A stretch of 64,000 bases of DNA from positions 1 to 64,000 of the forward strand of contig NHNW01000034.1 of the NCBI GenBank assembly GCA_002786025.1, in the 5' to 3' direction. The notes beneath the pieces are model-generated. The model ran no database searches. It was not told the origin of the DNA and worked only from the letters and a program-made list of their open reading frames with translations. Shown here piece by piece: positions 1-15,095 of this stretch. A program made the translations under genes and the position numbers. Positions within the stretch are counted from its first letter, which is position 1. The number at the start of each line of letters is the position of its first letter. The stretch comes from Zasmidium citrigriseum. Lineage: Eukaryota; Ascomycota; Dothideomycetes; Mycosphaerellales; Mycosphaerellaceae.

Positions 1-1454
1 TCTAGGAATCTAGCGCTTTAATAGATACTTATAGCCTTTATAGTACTTAATATATTACGCTCGTTCTTAATAGCTACTAATTTCCTAAGTAAGTAGGAAC
101 TATAGACTATATAGGTACTAGATACGTAAGGAAATATTATAGTAACTAGTATAGAGTTCTTAGAAACGATAATAAAGTATAGCTTTTACTAGGTAGTAAA
201 AGTAGTCGACTAGACGAGTTATACGTTCTTAGAATCTTACTAGGTATTAATACTTTAGAACTATAGTAGACTACTCGTATAGTATTCTTAGAATAATACT
301 AAGGTAGAAGAAATAAATAAGAGATAGGAAGCTATCTATAGGTATTAATACTTAATACTAGAGTATAGTAGTAAAGAGCTTTATTACTATATCTTAATTA
401 TAATAGTTACCCTTATACTTTAATAATTTCGAGATAATATTTAGTTTACTATTTAGGACGATATCTTACTAGGGTAATAAAGGAGTCTAAATAAGCGAAT
501 AATAGACTTTATATATAAGTCGCTTAGGAAACTCTATAGGAAAGATATATTTATTATTAGAAAAGATTATAGTACCTAGATTTAGTATAACGCTAGTATA
601 CTTATAAGCTAGTTCTTTAGCGACTTAAATTAAACTATACCTCCTTCTAATAATACTCGATTAAACTTTTATAAGAAAGGGTTCTAAAAGCTAGCCTAGT
701 ATACTAGCTAGATCTATAATATACTAGGATTTATATTACCTTTAAAGTAGTACCTTAAAGGTTTAGTATTTTAAACTTACCTATAGTAGTACTATTTAGT
801 AGAGTATTAGATCCTCCTAAGCGTTCTACCGAATAGGAAGTCTCTTATAGATACTACTAAGACGAAAAATAGGAGATAGAGATTATAGATAGTAGTCTAC
901 TTAGATAATAAGCTTTACCTAGGATTAGTAGAGTATCCGAAAGATACTATAAAGGAAGGCTACTTACGCTATACTTACCTTAAGAGTCGACTAATACTTA
1001 AGGCCTAGCTAGAAAAGTATCCTCTCGCTTTATAAGATATACTAATAATAATAAGGATTTTAGAAGATATTTCGAAATAGGAGGTTTAACGCTTTAGAAG
1101 ATAAGTAATAGAAGGCGATTAGCTAGTAGTATCTTACTTAAGTACTTAGTAGCTATAGAAGTATTCTTAATATAATTAATATACTAACCTAAATAAATTT
1201 CTTATTAGAATAAAGTATATATAAAGGTACTATAGTATAGTAGCCGCTTCTATTTAGATTAGTAGAGGATTAGGATCTAAGTACGGCTTAACGACTAATT
1301 TTACTTAGTCTCTAGCTTTATACTAGAATATTACTCTATAGTAGCTAATTTTATCTAGTCTTAGGGCTTATAGTTAAAAGACGGCCTTATTAATATATTA
1401 ATACTAGATATACTTAGCTAATATATAGTAGTAATATTTATATACTCTAAAAAC

Positions 1455-1590
1455 CTATAAAATTAATTACTCTACTATAGTATACTTTTACGTATCCTAA
1501 GACTAAATAAAATTAGCTACTCTACTATAGTAACCTACTACCTCTCCTAAGACTAAATAAAATTAGTCGCTCTACTTAACTATCTTTACG
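1455..1590. repeat. 50-bp tandem repeat, about 2.7 copies
   Basis: The string TCTACTATAG recurs at 1471 and 1521 and, diverged, at 1571, giving a 50-bp period. Each unit contains CCTAAGACTAAATAA followed by AATTAG and CTCTACT. A partial copy precedes the first full unit. It lies inside the RIP-degraded block, so the copies have probably been mutated independently. Confidence 0.7.
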
Positions 1591-3660
1591 TAATAAAGCT
1601 TAATTATAGGTAAATATATATAATATATACTCGGATATATATTTAATACAATCTCGTTATATTACTAATAGTAGAGTAACTAGTAAAGGGATATAGAATT
1701 AAGCGCTCTTTCTAAACCTAGCCTTTACTATATAAAGTTACTCTTACTTAGTATAACCTCTAGCTATCCTATAGTACTAATTTTATTACTAAATATTCCT
1801 ATATTCTTAAGCTAGGCTATCTTCCCTATAGTTTATATAAGCTAGAAAGGCGCCTTTCCCTACTAAGTTAAGTTACGAAGAATAGACTAAAGTATAGTAC
1901 TAAATAAATTAAGTAGCCGCTTAGGATTAAATATCTAAGCTAGTATATATATATTAATAGAAGGAAAGCTCTAGTAGTTCGTATATTCTTAAACGCTTTA
2001 TATAATAGATCGTAGTAGTATAAGGTCTTAGTAGAGCTAAGTATCTTCTAGTAAGCTAGCTAGCGAGTATATAATAGAGATTATAGTAAGCTAATTAATT
2101 AAGTCTTAAAAGGCCTCTATATTTTAAAGTAGTTCTCTAGGTTATAGTAGATAGTAGTAAAGTACTATAAGGTAATAAATAGCTAGCTAGATTAGTATAG
2201 GTACTTTATTTAGTAGGCCTTCTAAAGTAGAGGTATAAGGCTCCTATAGCTTATTATATAGTAGTAGGCCTATCTTAGTATATATAGTATATATATATAG
2301 AGGTAGTTAATAATCGCCTCTAACGTAAGAATTCTAGCTATTCTATTAAAGTTAAAGTAGAGAGTAGACCTCTATAGCGTTAAAGGTAGCTATTATAACT
2401 TAAGTATAGAGCCTTTATTTTAGGCCTTTATTAAGTTAGGGCTAGATTATTCGAAAAGAGGACTAAAGTAGTAGCTAGAAGGCTTTTACTAGAAGTATAA
2501 AAGTATCGAGAGTAGGACTAACCTTAATAGTAGCCTCTTATCTATACCTTAGAAAGATATTTACTACTCGTCCTAATACTCGTTTAAGCTAATAAATAGC
2601 GCGAAGTATCTATATAAAAGGATCGCCTTCTAGATTTCTAAGAGATAATAGTTCTTAAGATATATTAGGGTATTAGTTAATAGTAATAGTATTCTTAGAG
2701 GTTATAAAGACTACGAACGCTTTAGAAAAGCCTTAATAGAGGGAAAGCGTTAAGTAGTACCTTTAATATACGTCGATCTAAAAGGTATATTAAATAGATA
2801 CCTCTTATTAAACCTAAGCGCTACTATAGCTTAGTACTTTCTAGTAAAGAGGATAGTATATAGCCTAATAAGCGCTAAGGAAAGCGAAGTATAGTTAAAG
2901 TATTCTTAGAGGAATAAGTAAATAGACTAAATACTAAGAGTAGTTAGAAAATAATATAGTCTAGCTATTATAGATAATCTAGATATAGCCTATAATTATC
3001 TAGTTATAGTTAAATTAGAGTTAGAATACTTCTAATAGTAATATTAATACTACTAGTATAATAAAGTATAGTTAAAAGGTCTCTAGGCTCTAGAATATAA
3101 GAATAAAGAAGTCGTTTAATCGAAAAGCGCTTTAATATAATATATTACTACTAGTAGTAGTATTAAGGGTAGATAGTAGGAAGCTATATATAATCTTTAA
3201 TATAGAAGGTTATAGTTATTATATAGTAATAGTAGCCTCTAAATATAGTAAGTCTACCTCGCTTAGGAATATAAAGTATAGTAGAGTTAGTAGAAGACTA
3301 GTTACTATTATAAGTAAAGGTAGAGCTAGAATAGTATAGAATAAAGACTTAAAAAGTAGTAGTAGATACGACTTCTTTATATTTAGGAGTCGTTAAGGAT
3401 CTAGCTTAATATAAGATAGAGGAAGCTCTAGAGAAGCCTAACGTAATATATATATATACTATTAGCTATAGAAGTATATCTATACTATAAGAAAATATTA
3501 TATCTTTTAACTAGAGGTTCTCTAATATATAGTTAGAAGGTAATAGGGTATCTTTATATAATTAAAGAGTTAGTATAGCTAAGCTATAAGGTATCTAGAC
3601 TAGCGATAGTAAAGAATTTATATTATATAAAGAGTATATAACGAAAGTTTATAGTATTCG

Positions 3661-3760
3661 ATTTCCTATAAAAGTTTTATAGGAAATTAGGTATAGTAGC
3701 CTATAATTAGTAAGTATTAGTAGTTAGGGCTTTATATTAGTAGTTAGGGCTTTAAGCTAT
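3661..3760. repeat. Hairpin followed by 20-bp direct repeat
   Basis: Positions 3661-3687 form an almost perfect inverted repeat with 13-bp arms, ATTTCCTATAAAA and its complement, around one central base. Thirty-three bases further on, TAGTTAGGGCTTTATATTAG (3721-3740) is repeated immediately, with a diverged end, at 3741-3760. No function is evident; both lie inside the RIP block. Confidence 0.6.
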
Positions 3761-5864
3761 ACTACTTCTAGATTTAGCTTTAGCGTCGAAGTAAGCTTTA
3801 AGAATAGCGAGCTTATAATAGTAATATCTTTTAAAGGAAACTAGATATAAAGAGAATTTATATATATAAATTATAGAGTATACCTAGAAGAGTATAATAA
3901 CTAAACTAGAAGACTAGAAACTATAAATTAAGCCTAAACCTAAACCTAAAAGTTAAGTCTAGAATATAGATAGTATTAGGTAAAAGATATAAGTATAGTA
4001 ATACTAGACTATATAGTAGACTAGATAATAAATAGTAGTAGAGTAAAGCTCGAACTAGCTCTTACCTAATATATAACTCTCTTCTCTAATATTTTACTTT
4101 ATATATCTTTCGCTAAGTACTAGTAGCTACTATCTTATTAGGTAGGTATATACTAGTATAAGTAGTTATTATAGTAGTAGTAAATATATATATCCTATAA
4201 AGATCTAATATATAAAAGATAAGCGTAAGAATACCTTAACTATCTAACTTTTAGTAGGCTCTACTTTATATCTCTAGTATCTACTATAGTACTATTACTC
4301 TCGAGCTAAAGTTAATTATACTCTCTAAGAATAATAAGTATATTTAACTAACTAATAACCTTTCTATAGTAACGCTAATCTTTACTAATAGCTATATACT
4401 TTAGCGTAGCTTTAGTAATCTTATAGTAAGAAAATAGGCCTAACCTTTATCCTAAGAAGAATAGTATATTAGCTCTAACTCCCTCTCCTCTCTATCTCTA
4501 TTTTAGGTTAGTAACTACCTCCTTTAGTAGTATAAGACTATAAGAACCTCTATAGCTTATATTTAAGGATTAGTACTACTAGAAGTATATAGGTTAATTT
4601 ATATATAAGTATTCCTATAAGGACTTAAAGGTAGTTAGCTTATCTTCTCTAGATTTAATAGTTTATCGCCTAGATATCCTATAGGATAGCCCTTTCGAAA
4701 GAGCTTCTATAACTTTGCTTTACTTAAGTTTCCCTTATAGCTTATAGTAGTAACGCTATATTCTACTAATTAGAAGCGCTAGTATATACTTTATCTCTTA
4801 ACTTCTTTTAAAGAATACCTATAAATATCTACTTATTCTCTATCCCTCTTTTAAATTCTAAAACTATTTTAGTTAGCTAGCTAATATAAGTACTACTAGC
4901 TATAGGTAGTAGGTATTAGCTTAAGCCTTTTTACTAAAGGTCCTATCTATATTATTCTACTATAATATCTACTTCTAGTAGTAGCTCCTTTAACTAACCT
5001 CTAATAACTTTAGCTTAAAACTAAGATACTAATCCTATCTCTACTAGAGATACCTATACCTAAGAAGAAATCTATTCCTTCTATTAAGTAACGAATCCTT
5101 AAGTATACCTTAAGTAAATCCTCTACTTTATTATTCGAATCTAATAATTACTATATTAGAAGTAGGCCTTACTAGATATTAGATTAAAAATCTTTTTTTT
5201 CTATAAACCTTCTACTTTAATATAGTCCTCTATAACTATCCTAATCTAGTACTTCGTCCTTTAATACTTTTAGGCGCTTACTTTATTTATAGATACTTTC
5301 CTAACCTAAGAATTCTTTATAGCCGCCTATAACTTAATCTCTTAGAAGAGTTTCTCTATAGATAGTAAGATATATATTTAATAACCTTTAAAAGTAGATA
5401 ATCTAACTAACTATTAAATCGCTACTAGATTAATCTATAAATACGCTAAATTAGAAGACTCTTTTCTAACCTATTACTACTTATAATATACTAGCCTTAG
5501 GAATCCTATAGTTAGTATTAGTAGTAGAATAGTAAAGAAAGTAAAAGACTATTAATATATTTAGCCGTCGTATTTACTAGACGTTTATAATCCTAATAAT
5601 TATAGAAATATTATACTATTTATCTTTTAATACCTACTCGTCTTTAGGCCTATCTAGTTATTAAAGTATATAAAGCCTTAGAGGTTATACTTATAAGGTA
5701 TCTAGTAAGACTATAGTCTTACGTCTAAAGTAATATAAACTTTAGAGCTAAGATAAAGTCTAGTAACTATACCTATAAAGGATAGATAGAGTAGAGTCTA
5801 GACTCTATATAGACTTTAATTCTTAGGATATATATAAGATATCTTAAGAAGCTTAGTATACTAT

Positions 5865-6730
5865 ATAATTAATTAATCTAATCTACCCCCTTTTAGATTA
5901 ATTAATACTCTACCTTAGGCTACTTAGATTAAATTATTAATTAATCTATACCTATTTAGATTAATTAATTAGAATTAAGATTAGTTAATCTTAATTAGCG
6001 AATTAATTAATCTTAGTTAATCTATTAATTAATCTTAATAAATTAGTTAGAGTAATTCGTAACTCTTAGAGTTATAGCTATATTTTAGCGCTTTACTAAA
6101 GAATCTAATTTATTATAAGACTATCTATAATCCGAGGAAATAAGGTTTAGATATTAAACTTTAATATATATTATAGATTTTAATCTACTCTTAAATATTT
6201 TATAAACTAGAAATTTATATAGCTTTATAGTATAAAGCGAGAGCTTTCTAATAATATAAAAATAAAAAATATTAGATATATAAGCGTTTAGATATCTATT
6301 TTAGAAAGCTAGAATAACGTAAATTATAGAAGTACTACTCTATTTCCTAGATAAAAGCTTCTATCTACTATAACTTAGGTATTAGTAGGCTAATTACTAA
6401 GATTTTTATATTAGAATAAAGCTATAACTCTATACTATCTAGATTTATATATACTTAAGTTATATATACTATACTCTATAAAGAATTATACGTTAAAGTC
6501 GTAGAATCCCTAGTTTAATACTAAATTTACTAGCTCTAGCTATTAGGTAGCTTTTAGCTATCTACTTATAAAGTATAGAGGTAACTCTATTAATCCGTTA
6601 ATCTATATTAATCGATCGATAGCTTATAGATTAATTAATTAGTACCCCTACTATCTAATCGAATACTATAGATTAATTAATACCCTATTATTAATCTATT
6701 AATCCGTTAATCTATAGATTAATTATATAG
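5865..6730. repeat. Two clusters of palindromic TTAATTAA motifs
   Basis: At about 5865-6060 and again at 6590-6730 the sequence is dominated by alternating ATTAATTAATCTA and TAGATTAATTAAT blocks, which are reverse complements of each other. The two clusters are separated by about 530 bp of ordinary RIP-type sequence. They could be the mutated ends of an element or decayed satellite DNA; the sequence does not decide. Confidence 0.55.
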
Positions 6731-9700
6731 TATACTAAAGAAGCTACCCTAGTACTAAAGGGATAGTAAGTATAGTATATAAAGATAGTAGAGCTAGAGG
6801 CTATAGTAGGATTTAAGTAAAGGAGAACTAAACTAGAAGAGAGAAGATTAACTTTATATAGATAAAGACTATAAATATAAAAAATTAGAGGGACTAATAT
6901 TATAGGTAGTAGTAAAACCTAGCTAGGAATCTATAAAGTAAAGTAGAAGTATAAGACTATAAGGAAAGGTATTAAAGCTACTCTACTTATAAAAGCTAAG
7001 TATAAGGATTATAAAGTATAAGTTAAAGTAGAAGTTCTATAATCCTACTATAGTTCTATTAGAAGGTATAAAAGAAGATAAAGCTAGAACTAGAGCTTAT
7101 AAGCTTTTCTTTATTATAGATATAGCGCTTACTTATAATATATTTCGAACTTTCTCCTTTACTCTACTATCTTACTTTCTCTCTTCCTTTATTACCTCTC
7201 CTTATTACTAACTTTTAATAGACTAATACTAAATATAACCTACCTCTTAGTAGTAATTAAATTAATATTAGTATCTCTTTATCTCTATTACTAAAACTCT
7301 CTTCCTTATTAAAAGCTAAGAGAAAGCTAAAGGTAAAGCTAAGATAGACGCTAGAGATTATTAATAGAAAGAACCTTACTACTATAAGGAAGAGACCTTA
7401 ATAGAAAGCGGTTTAATAGAAGCTTATAAGGTCGTTAGCTAGTAGTAAAGCGAAAGTATAAAGGATATCTAATAGAATTTATAACTATATATTATTTAAT
7501 AAGGGAATAGAATAATAAAGGTTATAAAGCTAAAGAGTAGAATTATAAGTAGACTAGAAGTAGGGATTTAGTTTAATATAACTATAAAGGTAGTATTCGA
7601 ATAGAAAGGCTTAAAGTTAAAAGCTAAATATAAAGGAAGAGAATATAGTAGATATTAGAGTTATTCTACTAGTAATATACTTTATACTCTAAAATATAGC
7701 TTATTAAGCTAATTTTCTAGTCTATTCTACTATCTTACTATAGCTATTATATTTACTACTAACTAGATTATATCTTCTAAATATTTATAAGTAATTTCCT
7801 ATCTAAGTCTATTAAAGTTATATAATTTACTATCTACTCTACTTTCTTTTCTCTCTTTATACCTTATAAATTTCTAGTTTATAATATTAATATATAGTAG
7901 TTAACGTCCTATTCTATAAGCTTCTATTTAAGTTATCTTTAAAGATATAATACTTAATATAAGAGTACTCTTTACCTCTACTAGTTACTACCTATAAATC
8001 CTTAGAGCCTTTTAAACCTTTTATAATCTAGCTCTCGCTTAGTATCCTAAGTAGAGATAAAAGATACTATAGCCTAAGATAAATACCTACTATAAAGAAG
8101 CTAATAGTACTAGAACTCTTATTATTTAACTATACTTTACGACTTATCTACTCCTACTATAAGGTTCTATTAAGCTATCTTAGTTTTTATAATTCTATTT
8201 TATTTAAAGATTACCTAATAGCTTTAGCGAGTAAGTTAAATCTATTATACTACTTATAGTTTTTAGCTTTTACTATAGAAGACTCTAGTATTTCTAAGCT
8301 ATTAAAAGCTATACCTATATCTTAGATAGGAGCTTACTATATATACTTACTCTAATTTACTTTCTCTAGCTATTCTTTTACCTTCTCCTAAGTTCTTTTA
8401 TAGTCTATACTCTTATACTAGATATTATACTACCTTAAATAGCTAGCTAGCTAGCCTACTAGGATATAAAGTAGTATAGTAATATATATACTCTTAGGAA
8501 AAATCTAAGGATAGTTTCCTAGGCTTCCTAGACTCTTTAAGAGTATATTTAATTTATAGGATAATTTTTAGAGTACTACCTAATTTATTATAGATTTTAG
8601 AAATAAAAGTTCTAAATTAATTTAACTAAAAATCGACTTTACCTCTAACTATACTAGGAAATTTCTATAAATATCTTTAATATACTTATAATCTACTATA
8701 ATAACCTAGCGTAGTATCCTTAAGAGCTTATTATTACTCTATTTTTAATTATTATAGCTATAAGTATTTTCTATATACTACCTAACCTATTATATAAACT
8801 ACCTATATAAACCTTATAATATACTTCTAATCTAATTAGTATTTTATCTAACCTATATCTAAATTTTTTCTAAAATTTAATAGTAGACTTTAAATTTCTT
8901 CTAAATATTTTAAAATAAGTCTATTAAATTTTAACTAAAGTAGCCTTTATTATAATAACTATAATATACTCTATATTAATAGTCGCTTATATATCTATTA
9001 GAGAGTATATTATCCTCTTATTTAATACTTACGATATAGAAGGTTTAATTATTACTAGATAAAACTATAAGAATCTCCTCTAGTTAAGATAGCTTTATAT
9101 AGCTACTTATATATATAGCTAATATACTAAATTTTTCCTAGCTATATAAGTATTTTTTTAAGAGTAATAATATTAATTATAACGTCTCTAATTTTTTTTA
9201 TAATTTTAGTATATATACTTAAATTTTAGAAAATATCTTTAAAGTTAGTAGCTATACGAAGTACTAAGTATAACTAGACTAAGGATATAATAGCCTCTAG
9301 ATATTTTTCTAAGGCTTTAAATACTCTTTATAATAAGTTAGAATTCCTAGGAATTTTTCCTAGGTATATCTAAATTTTAAAAAATATCTTAGAAGCTAAT
9401 AGCTACTTAAAGGGCTAGGAATAACTTACGCTAAGTATATAGTATTCTTTAGTAATTTTTTAATACTTAAGATATTATTTGTAATCTCTTCTACTTCTCT
9501 TAGATTTTTCTTTAAGTATACCTAAATTTTAAAAAACTCTAAGGGCCTATAAAATATAAAGATCTTAGGACGAAAATATAGCCTAATATAGAACCTATTA
9601 GTATATTTAGGGTATTAACGACCTAAATTATCTTTAAAACTTAATTAAAGGAAGCGAACTTAGAGGCTCTTTTATATAGAATAAGAATATAGCTCGATTA

Positions 9701-12700
9701 GAATCTTAAGATAGTAGATAACTAAGGCTAAGTTCTTACGTAGTTCTTATAGGACTAATTAAGGATAAGAAAGCTATAAGAATTTAGCTTAATATTAGGC
9801 CTAAGCCCTATTCTCTAAGTTCTCTTCTAGCTAAGCTATTACGAACGTTAAATAAGAAGTAGTACCTCTTTAGTAGAGATTTAATATATAGTAAAGTTAT
9901 CTATAGAGATTATATAATTATAAGCTTACCTCTAGGATTATAGTACTTAGCCTATTTAAGTATTAGGTAAGGACCTTAAAGAATAGTAATAGATAGAGAA
10001 GAAAGAACTAACCTATTCTACTCTTCGTAAATAATATCTTATCTTAAAGTTCCTAAGAGTAAATTATATATCTAACGATTCTATATCTAGGCGTTAAGTA
10101 GTTCGATTCGAGAGTCTACCTATATTAAGGAGTAAGTATTATTAGGCCTCGTCCTTATATATATATTAGTAGTAATAGTAGCTCGCTCTAATATAAAACG
10201 TTAGAATATAACCTTCTTTATAGTAAATACTATACCTATTTAATAGTATTTATATCCTATAGTATAATCTATTCTTATAGATCCTACTAATACGCTAAGT
10301 AACTAACTATTTCTATAATAATATTAGTATCGTATAGATATCGAATATTAAAAACCCTTATTATAAGCCTATTATATTAAGCGTTTCGATAATTTTCGAG
10401 CCTTAAATAGAATATTTATAAAGCTAGAAAGCCTAGTTCCTTTTCTCTTTATAATAGCTAGAAGCGATTAATTAAAAATCGAAGCTTTAGTAGATTATAT
10501 ATTTCTTAATAGTAGTACTAAACGATAAGGATAAGAGTTAATTCTAAGGATAGAGGAGTATATATCCTAGCTCTAATTTAGAGACTAGCTTAAGGATTAA
10601 GAGATTAGAAGCTTTTTATATTAATCCTAAAGTAAAGGTTATTAAGGTATAAAACTCTACTACTATATTATCTTATAATAAACTTCCTCTTCTAAGCCTA
10701 TAATTCGATTAGTTATACTAGAATAGGATAGTAAATATTCCTTCGCTATATAGAGCCTAGCTAAACTCGATAATAAATATATAGCTCTAGTATTTATCTA
10801 AGATTATAGTAAGAGGCTAAAGGTAGAAACGTTATTATTAACTTTCGCTTAAGATCTTTTAGTTATCCTTAAGAGTAGAAAGCCTTAGGCTATAGAGATA
10901 TTAAGCGATAGATACTCTAATCGAACTATAGATAAGTAGGATTATCGAGATAAAAGGACTAGGAATTATAGCGAGCGTACTCTAGCTACTAAAGCTAAAG
11001 TAAAATCCCTAATCGTCTTAATTATACTATTCTTTAACCCGTCTATACTAGCGACGAGTAGCTATACTTTAAGCTTATTTACGGACTATAGGCTAGTATA
11101 ATCGGTTAAGATATAATAGGGTCGACTATACTATAGTTATTAGACTATAGGTACTAGATAAAAGTATCCTAAAGCTTATTTTAATAACTCTAAAGCGCTC
11201 TTTACCTATATAAATAAGAGATAACTTAAGAAGTCTATACTATAAGTAAGATTTACTTCTTACGTTAAGATAAGGAGGTACTAGTTATATATATCTAAAG
11301 ACCTAGTAATAATATTATAGTAAATCTTAGTCGTCGAGGTCGTAAGCTCTCTAGATACCTAAGGCGAAGTATAGGTAGCTAGCGATATAGCTCTAGGTCT
11401 ATATTATTATACTACCTACTACTATAATATAATATAGTTACTACTAGTACTATATAAGTCTACTCTATACTAGCTAATATCTATAATAAATAGTTAGAAG
11501 ATATAAATATTAGTAGTAGAGTAAAGTATTAGATTCTAAGTACCTTCTCTAAAAGCTCGACGTCTAAAGAGAGGAGAGAGGAGAGCTTTTCTTTATCTAT
11601 CTTTTCTAGCGATATATACTAAAGCTTTATATATAGTTATAATCTCTCTTCCTATAAGCTATATATATAGAGCGTCTACCTTTATTATAATACTATAAGG
11701 CTTAGCCTTTCTAATACTCTATATCTTAAACTATTCGCTTTACTTTCTATACTAGCTATTCCTTTATATAAAACTAGCTATCTAATTAGTCCTACTACTT
11801 ACGCTCTTCTACTAATCTATAATATTATCGTTAATAATAGCCTCTCCTTACTAGGTTATCTACCTTTTATAGCTTTAAAGCTACTATATAGTAAGTAATA
11901 TAATCTACCTCTTACTACTATATAGCTATTATATTATTCTAGGATAGATATAGTAGAGGCTATATATCTCTTAATCCTCTATACCTCTCTCTACCCTTCT
12001 ATTACTCTTCTTTATTTATTCTAAGTAGTAAGTAGTATAGCGGCGATAACTAAATATAACTAGCGAGATAGCTAATAAACGTCTTCTTATAAAATATTAT
12101 ACCTCTTAAGTTCTCTATTATAGATAAATCGTTAGGCTATAAGGTCTATAAAAGGATTAAGGCGATAGAGTTAGATATACGAGAAGGTAAATATTCTAGT
12201 AGATTATATAGACTACTAGCTTAGCGATTATATACTAGCTACTTACTCGCTAATTATATAGGAAAGTAAGATATCTAGTAAGGCTATTTCTCCTACTACC
12301 TATAGCGATAAAGCTAGTAATAAACCTATAGTTAGACTACTTTAGGGACTACTATAGGCTTCTCCGCTTATAGATACTAAAGGGAAGACGATAATATAGT
12401 CGCCGCTCGATTATACTATAGAACTATATAAGACTTATTATATAAGTTCTACTCCTTCTATATAGCTTTAAGTATATATTCTCTACTCCTAGTACTAAGG
12501 AATAATTATAATAGCTTAGGAATAGTATATAGTATATTACTCTCTACTTTATATTATAAAGTAAGAAGTCTCTCCTTAATAAGAATACTTTATAGTTATA
12601 ATAAAGAAGGCCTATACTCCTATCTTTCTCCTTTCTCTTCTTAATTATACTATAGCTTTATATCTATAATAAACCTATATACTCTTAATATAGTATAATT

Positions 12701-13894
12701 CGAGCGAATTTATTTCCTCTTTAGTAGTTTAAGTTACTTAGTATAAACCGCTATAGTCTCTAACCGATTCTTTAACTATAGCTCGCCTCTAATAGAGTTA
12801 CGATTAAGTAAGCTATTTACGCCGCTAATACTATAAGATCCGCTACTACGAGCGTAGTAATTTTATATAGATAGTCTACTAGTAGTAATCTTAGAAGGGA
12901 TATATACTTCCTAAATACTCCTACTATTAATTTTCTCTTACTTTAACGATCTATACTTATAATAAGACCTAGCTACTAGATCTTAAAGCCGTTCGAAGAG
13001 TAGATTATTAAATATTAAGACTAGATCTTTAGGCCTTACTTCTTACTATCTCTATACTACTCTAGCGCCTTTATACTCTAAATATCTCCTACTAATATCC
13101 TATAGTATCGACGACGAGAGCGAGGTTAATAATATTTATCTATACTCGTCGCTTAGTAGTAGTACTATTAATACTATTAGTACTAATACTATTAGTACTA
13201 GTTATATTAAAGCTTAAAGATTAACTATACTTTCGGACTCTCTTCTTAATTCTAGCCCTATAATTAAGACTTCTTCTATAGATATAATATATAATATATA
13301 CTAGATTATATTCGATTTAGATCGTCTCGCTAAACCTTAGATTATCTCGCTAAACCCTATAGGAGTAGCGTAAAGGCTATACGATCTATCGTAGCTTAGA
13401 AAGTAAAGGTAGCTTTACTACTTAATACTTATAATACCTATCGTTAACTAAGTATCGAATCGTTAGGTCTAAATTTAAGAGTAGATATATAGCTCGCGTA
13501 ATAACTTCTACTACTATACCTACTACTATTTTATATCCTCTTCCTTACTTAAGACGCTAGTCTAGCGCTTTTACCCCTTATTAGTAGTTACCCTTATTTC
13601 CTTAACTATAATAAGGTAGGTTCGTAAGTATCTAATAGGCTCGTTTAATAACTTCTTATCTAAAGAGATAGTAGCGAGTAAAACGCTATATAAGTAAACG
13701 ATACTAGGCTTACGAGAGCTTTATTACTTACTATATAGTCTACGTTAAGATTATAAATAGCTCTAGAGCCGCTATAGCGTATAATATTTATTTTCGAAGC
13801 CTAGTATAACTTAGTAGGATAAGATATAATATACGACGATACTTCTAGCTCGAATCTAATCCTAGCTTAGTAATTATATATTATTCGATTACTT

Positions 13895-15095
13895 TTAAGT
13901 TATATACTATAGTATATAGGCTACTCCTAATAAGCGACGAAGGTATAGAACCCTTAATAGTACTATAACTCTTCTACTTCTTTTAATACTATAACTACGA
14001 GACCCTCTATATACTACTATTAAAGAGGTACTATACTACTATCTAGCTACTCTCTACCTAGAGCCTAACTAATATCCGGTTCTAACTTTATAGTAGATTT
14101 ATACGGGTAATATCGCTCTATAGGTTAAAGAAAAGTACGATTAGCTACTTCTTATCTAAAGGTCTTATATTAGCTATAAATTCTAATAACTACTCTTAAC
14201 GAGCTATAGTATTCTCTCTTCCTCTTACTAAAAGATATATCGGGTCTTATCTTAGTTATAATCCTACTAAGTAGATAAAGCTAGTATACTATAGTCTATC
14301 CTAATCTTACTATATATATCCTTATATCGTAGTAGTCCTTAGAGTAAAGAGCGACTCTTCTTATCCTAAGGTCTTACGTTTACTATAAGTTCTAGTAGTT
14401 ACTCCTAGCGGATAATTATATTCTCCTAGCCTTATATAGATAGATATCTAGGAGGCTATTTACCTTCTTATTCTAGCTTAGTAGATAATAAAGGCGTACT
14501 ATAATTAATCCCTAATTTCGATCTATATATTCTCGTATCGTTATAATCCTTAAAGCGAATAATAACTCCTTAATAGCTATTTATAAGTCCTTAAGCTCTA
14601 CCTCTTATAAGTACGGATAATCTATATCTAGTAATTTTAAAGTAATAATCTACCCTTCTACTATAGTTAGGATATAGCTTACTCTACTAGAAGTAGTCTA
14701 TATATATAGAGGTAGAGAGCTACTATAGTCTCGTCTATTAGTATAGGTAGAGACTATTAAAGTAGAGCTAAAAGGTAATTCCCTATAATAAATAGCTATA
14801 TATATAAGGAATCTACTATCTCGTTAGGCGAGAAAGTATAGAATATATTTACCTATAGTACGCTAGGGGTAATATACGGTATTAAGGTATATTAGAGGTA
14901 GACTTAACTATAGCTTAGTAATTATATACTATTTAGCTAGAGCCCCTTTCCTATTATATACTATAGTATATAGGGTATATTAACCTTCGTCTATTCTATA
15001 TCTTCTCTCCTAGCTTTAATACTATAACTATAAGCCTCTCTATATACTACTACTAGAGAGGCGCGATACTACTATTTAGCTATTACTTAGCGCTT
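13895..15095. repeat. Duplicated hairpin module about 1.04 kb apart
   Basis: The stretches 13895-14055 and 14955-15095 share, in the same order, TATACTATAGTATATAGG, a run TTAATACTATAACTA, and a hairpin with arms CCTCT and AGAGG around TATATACTACTA, followed by a diverged TACTACTAT and TAGCTA. The copies differ at scattered positions. This is a direct repeat inside the RIP block, compatible with ends of one element or with two related elements. Confidence 0.55.
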
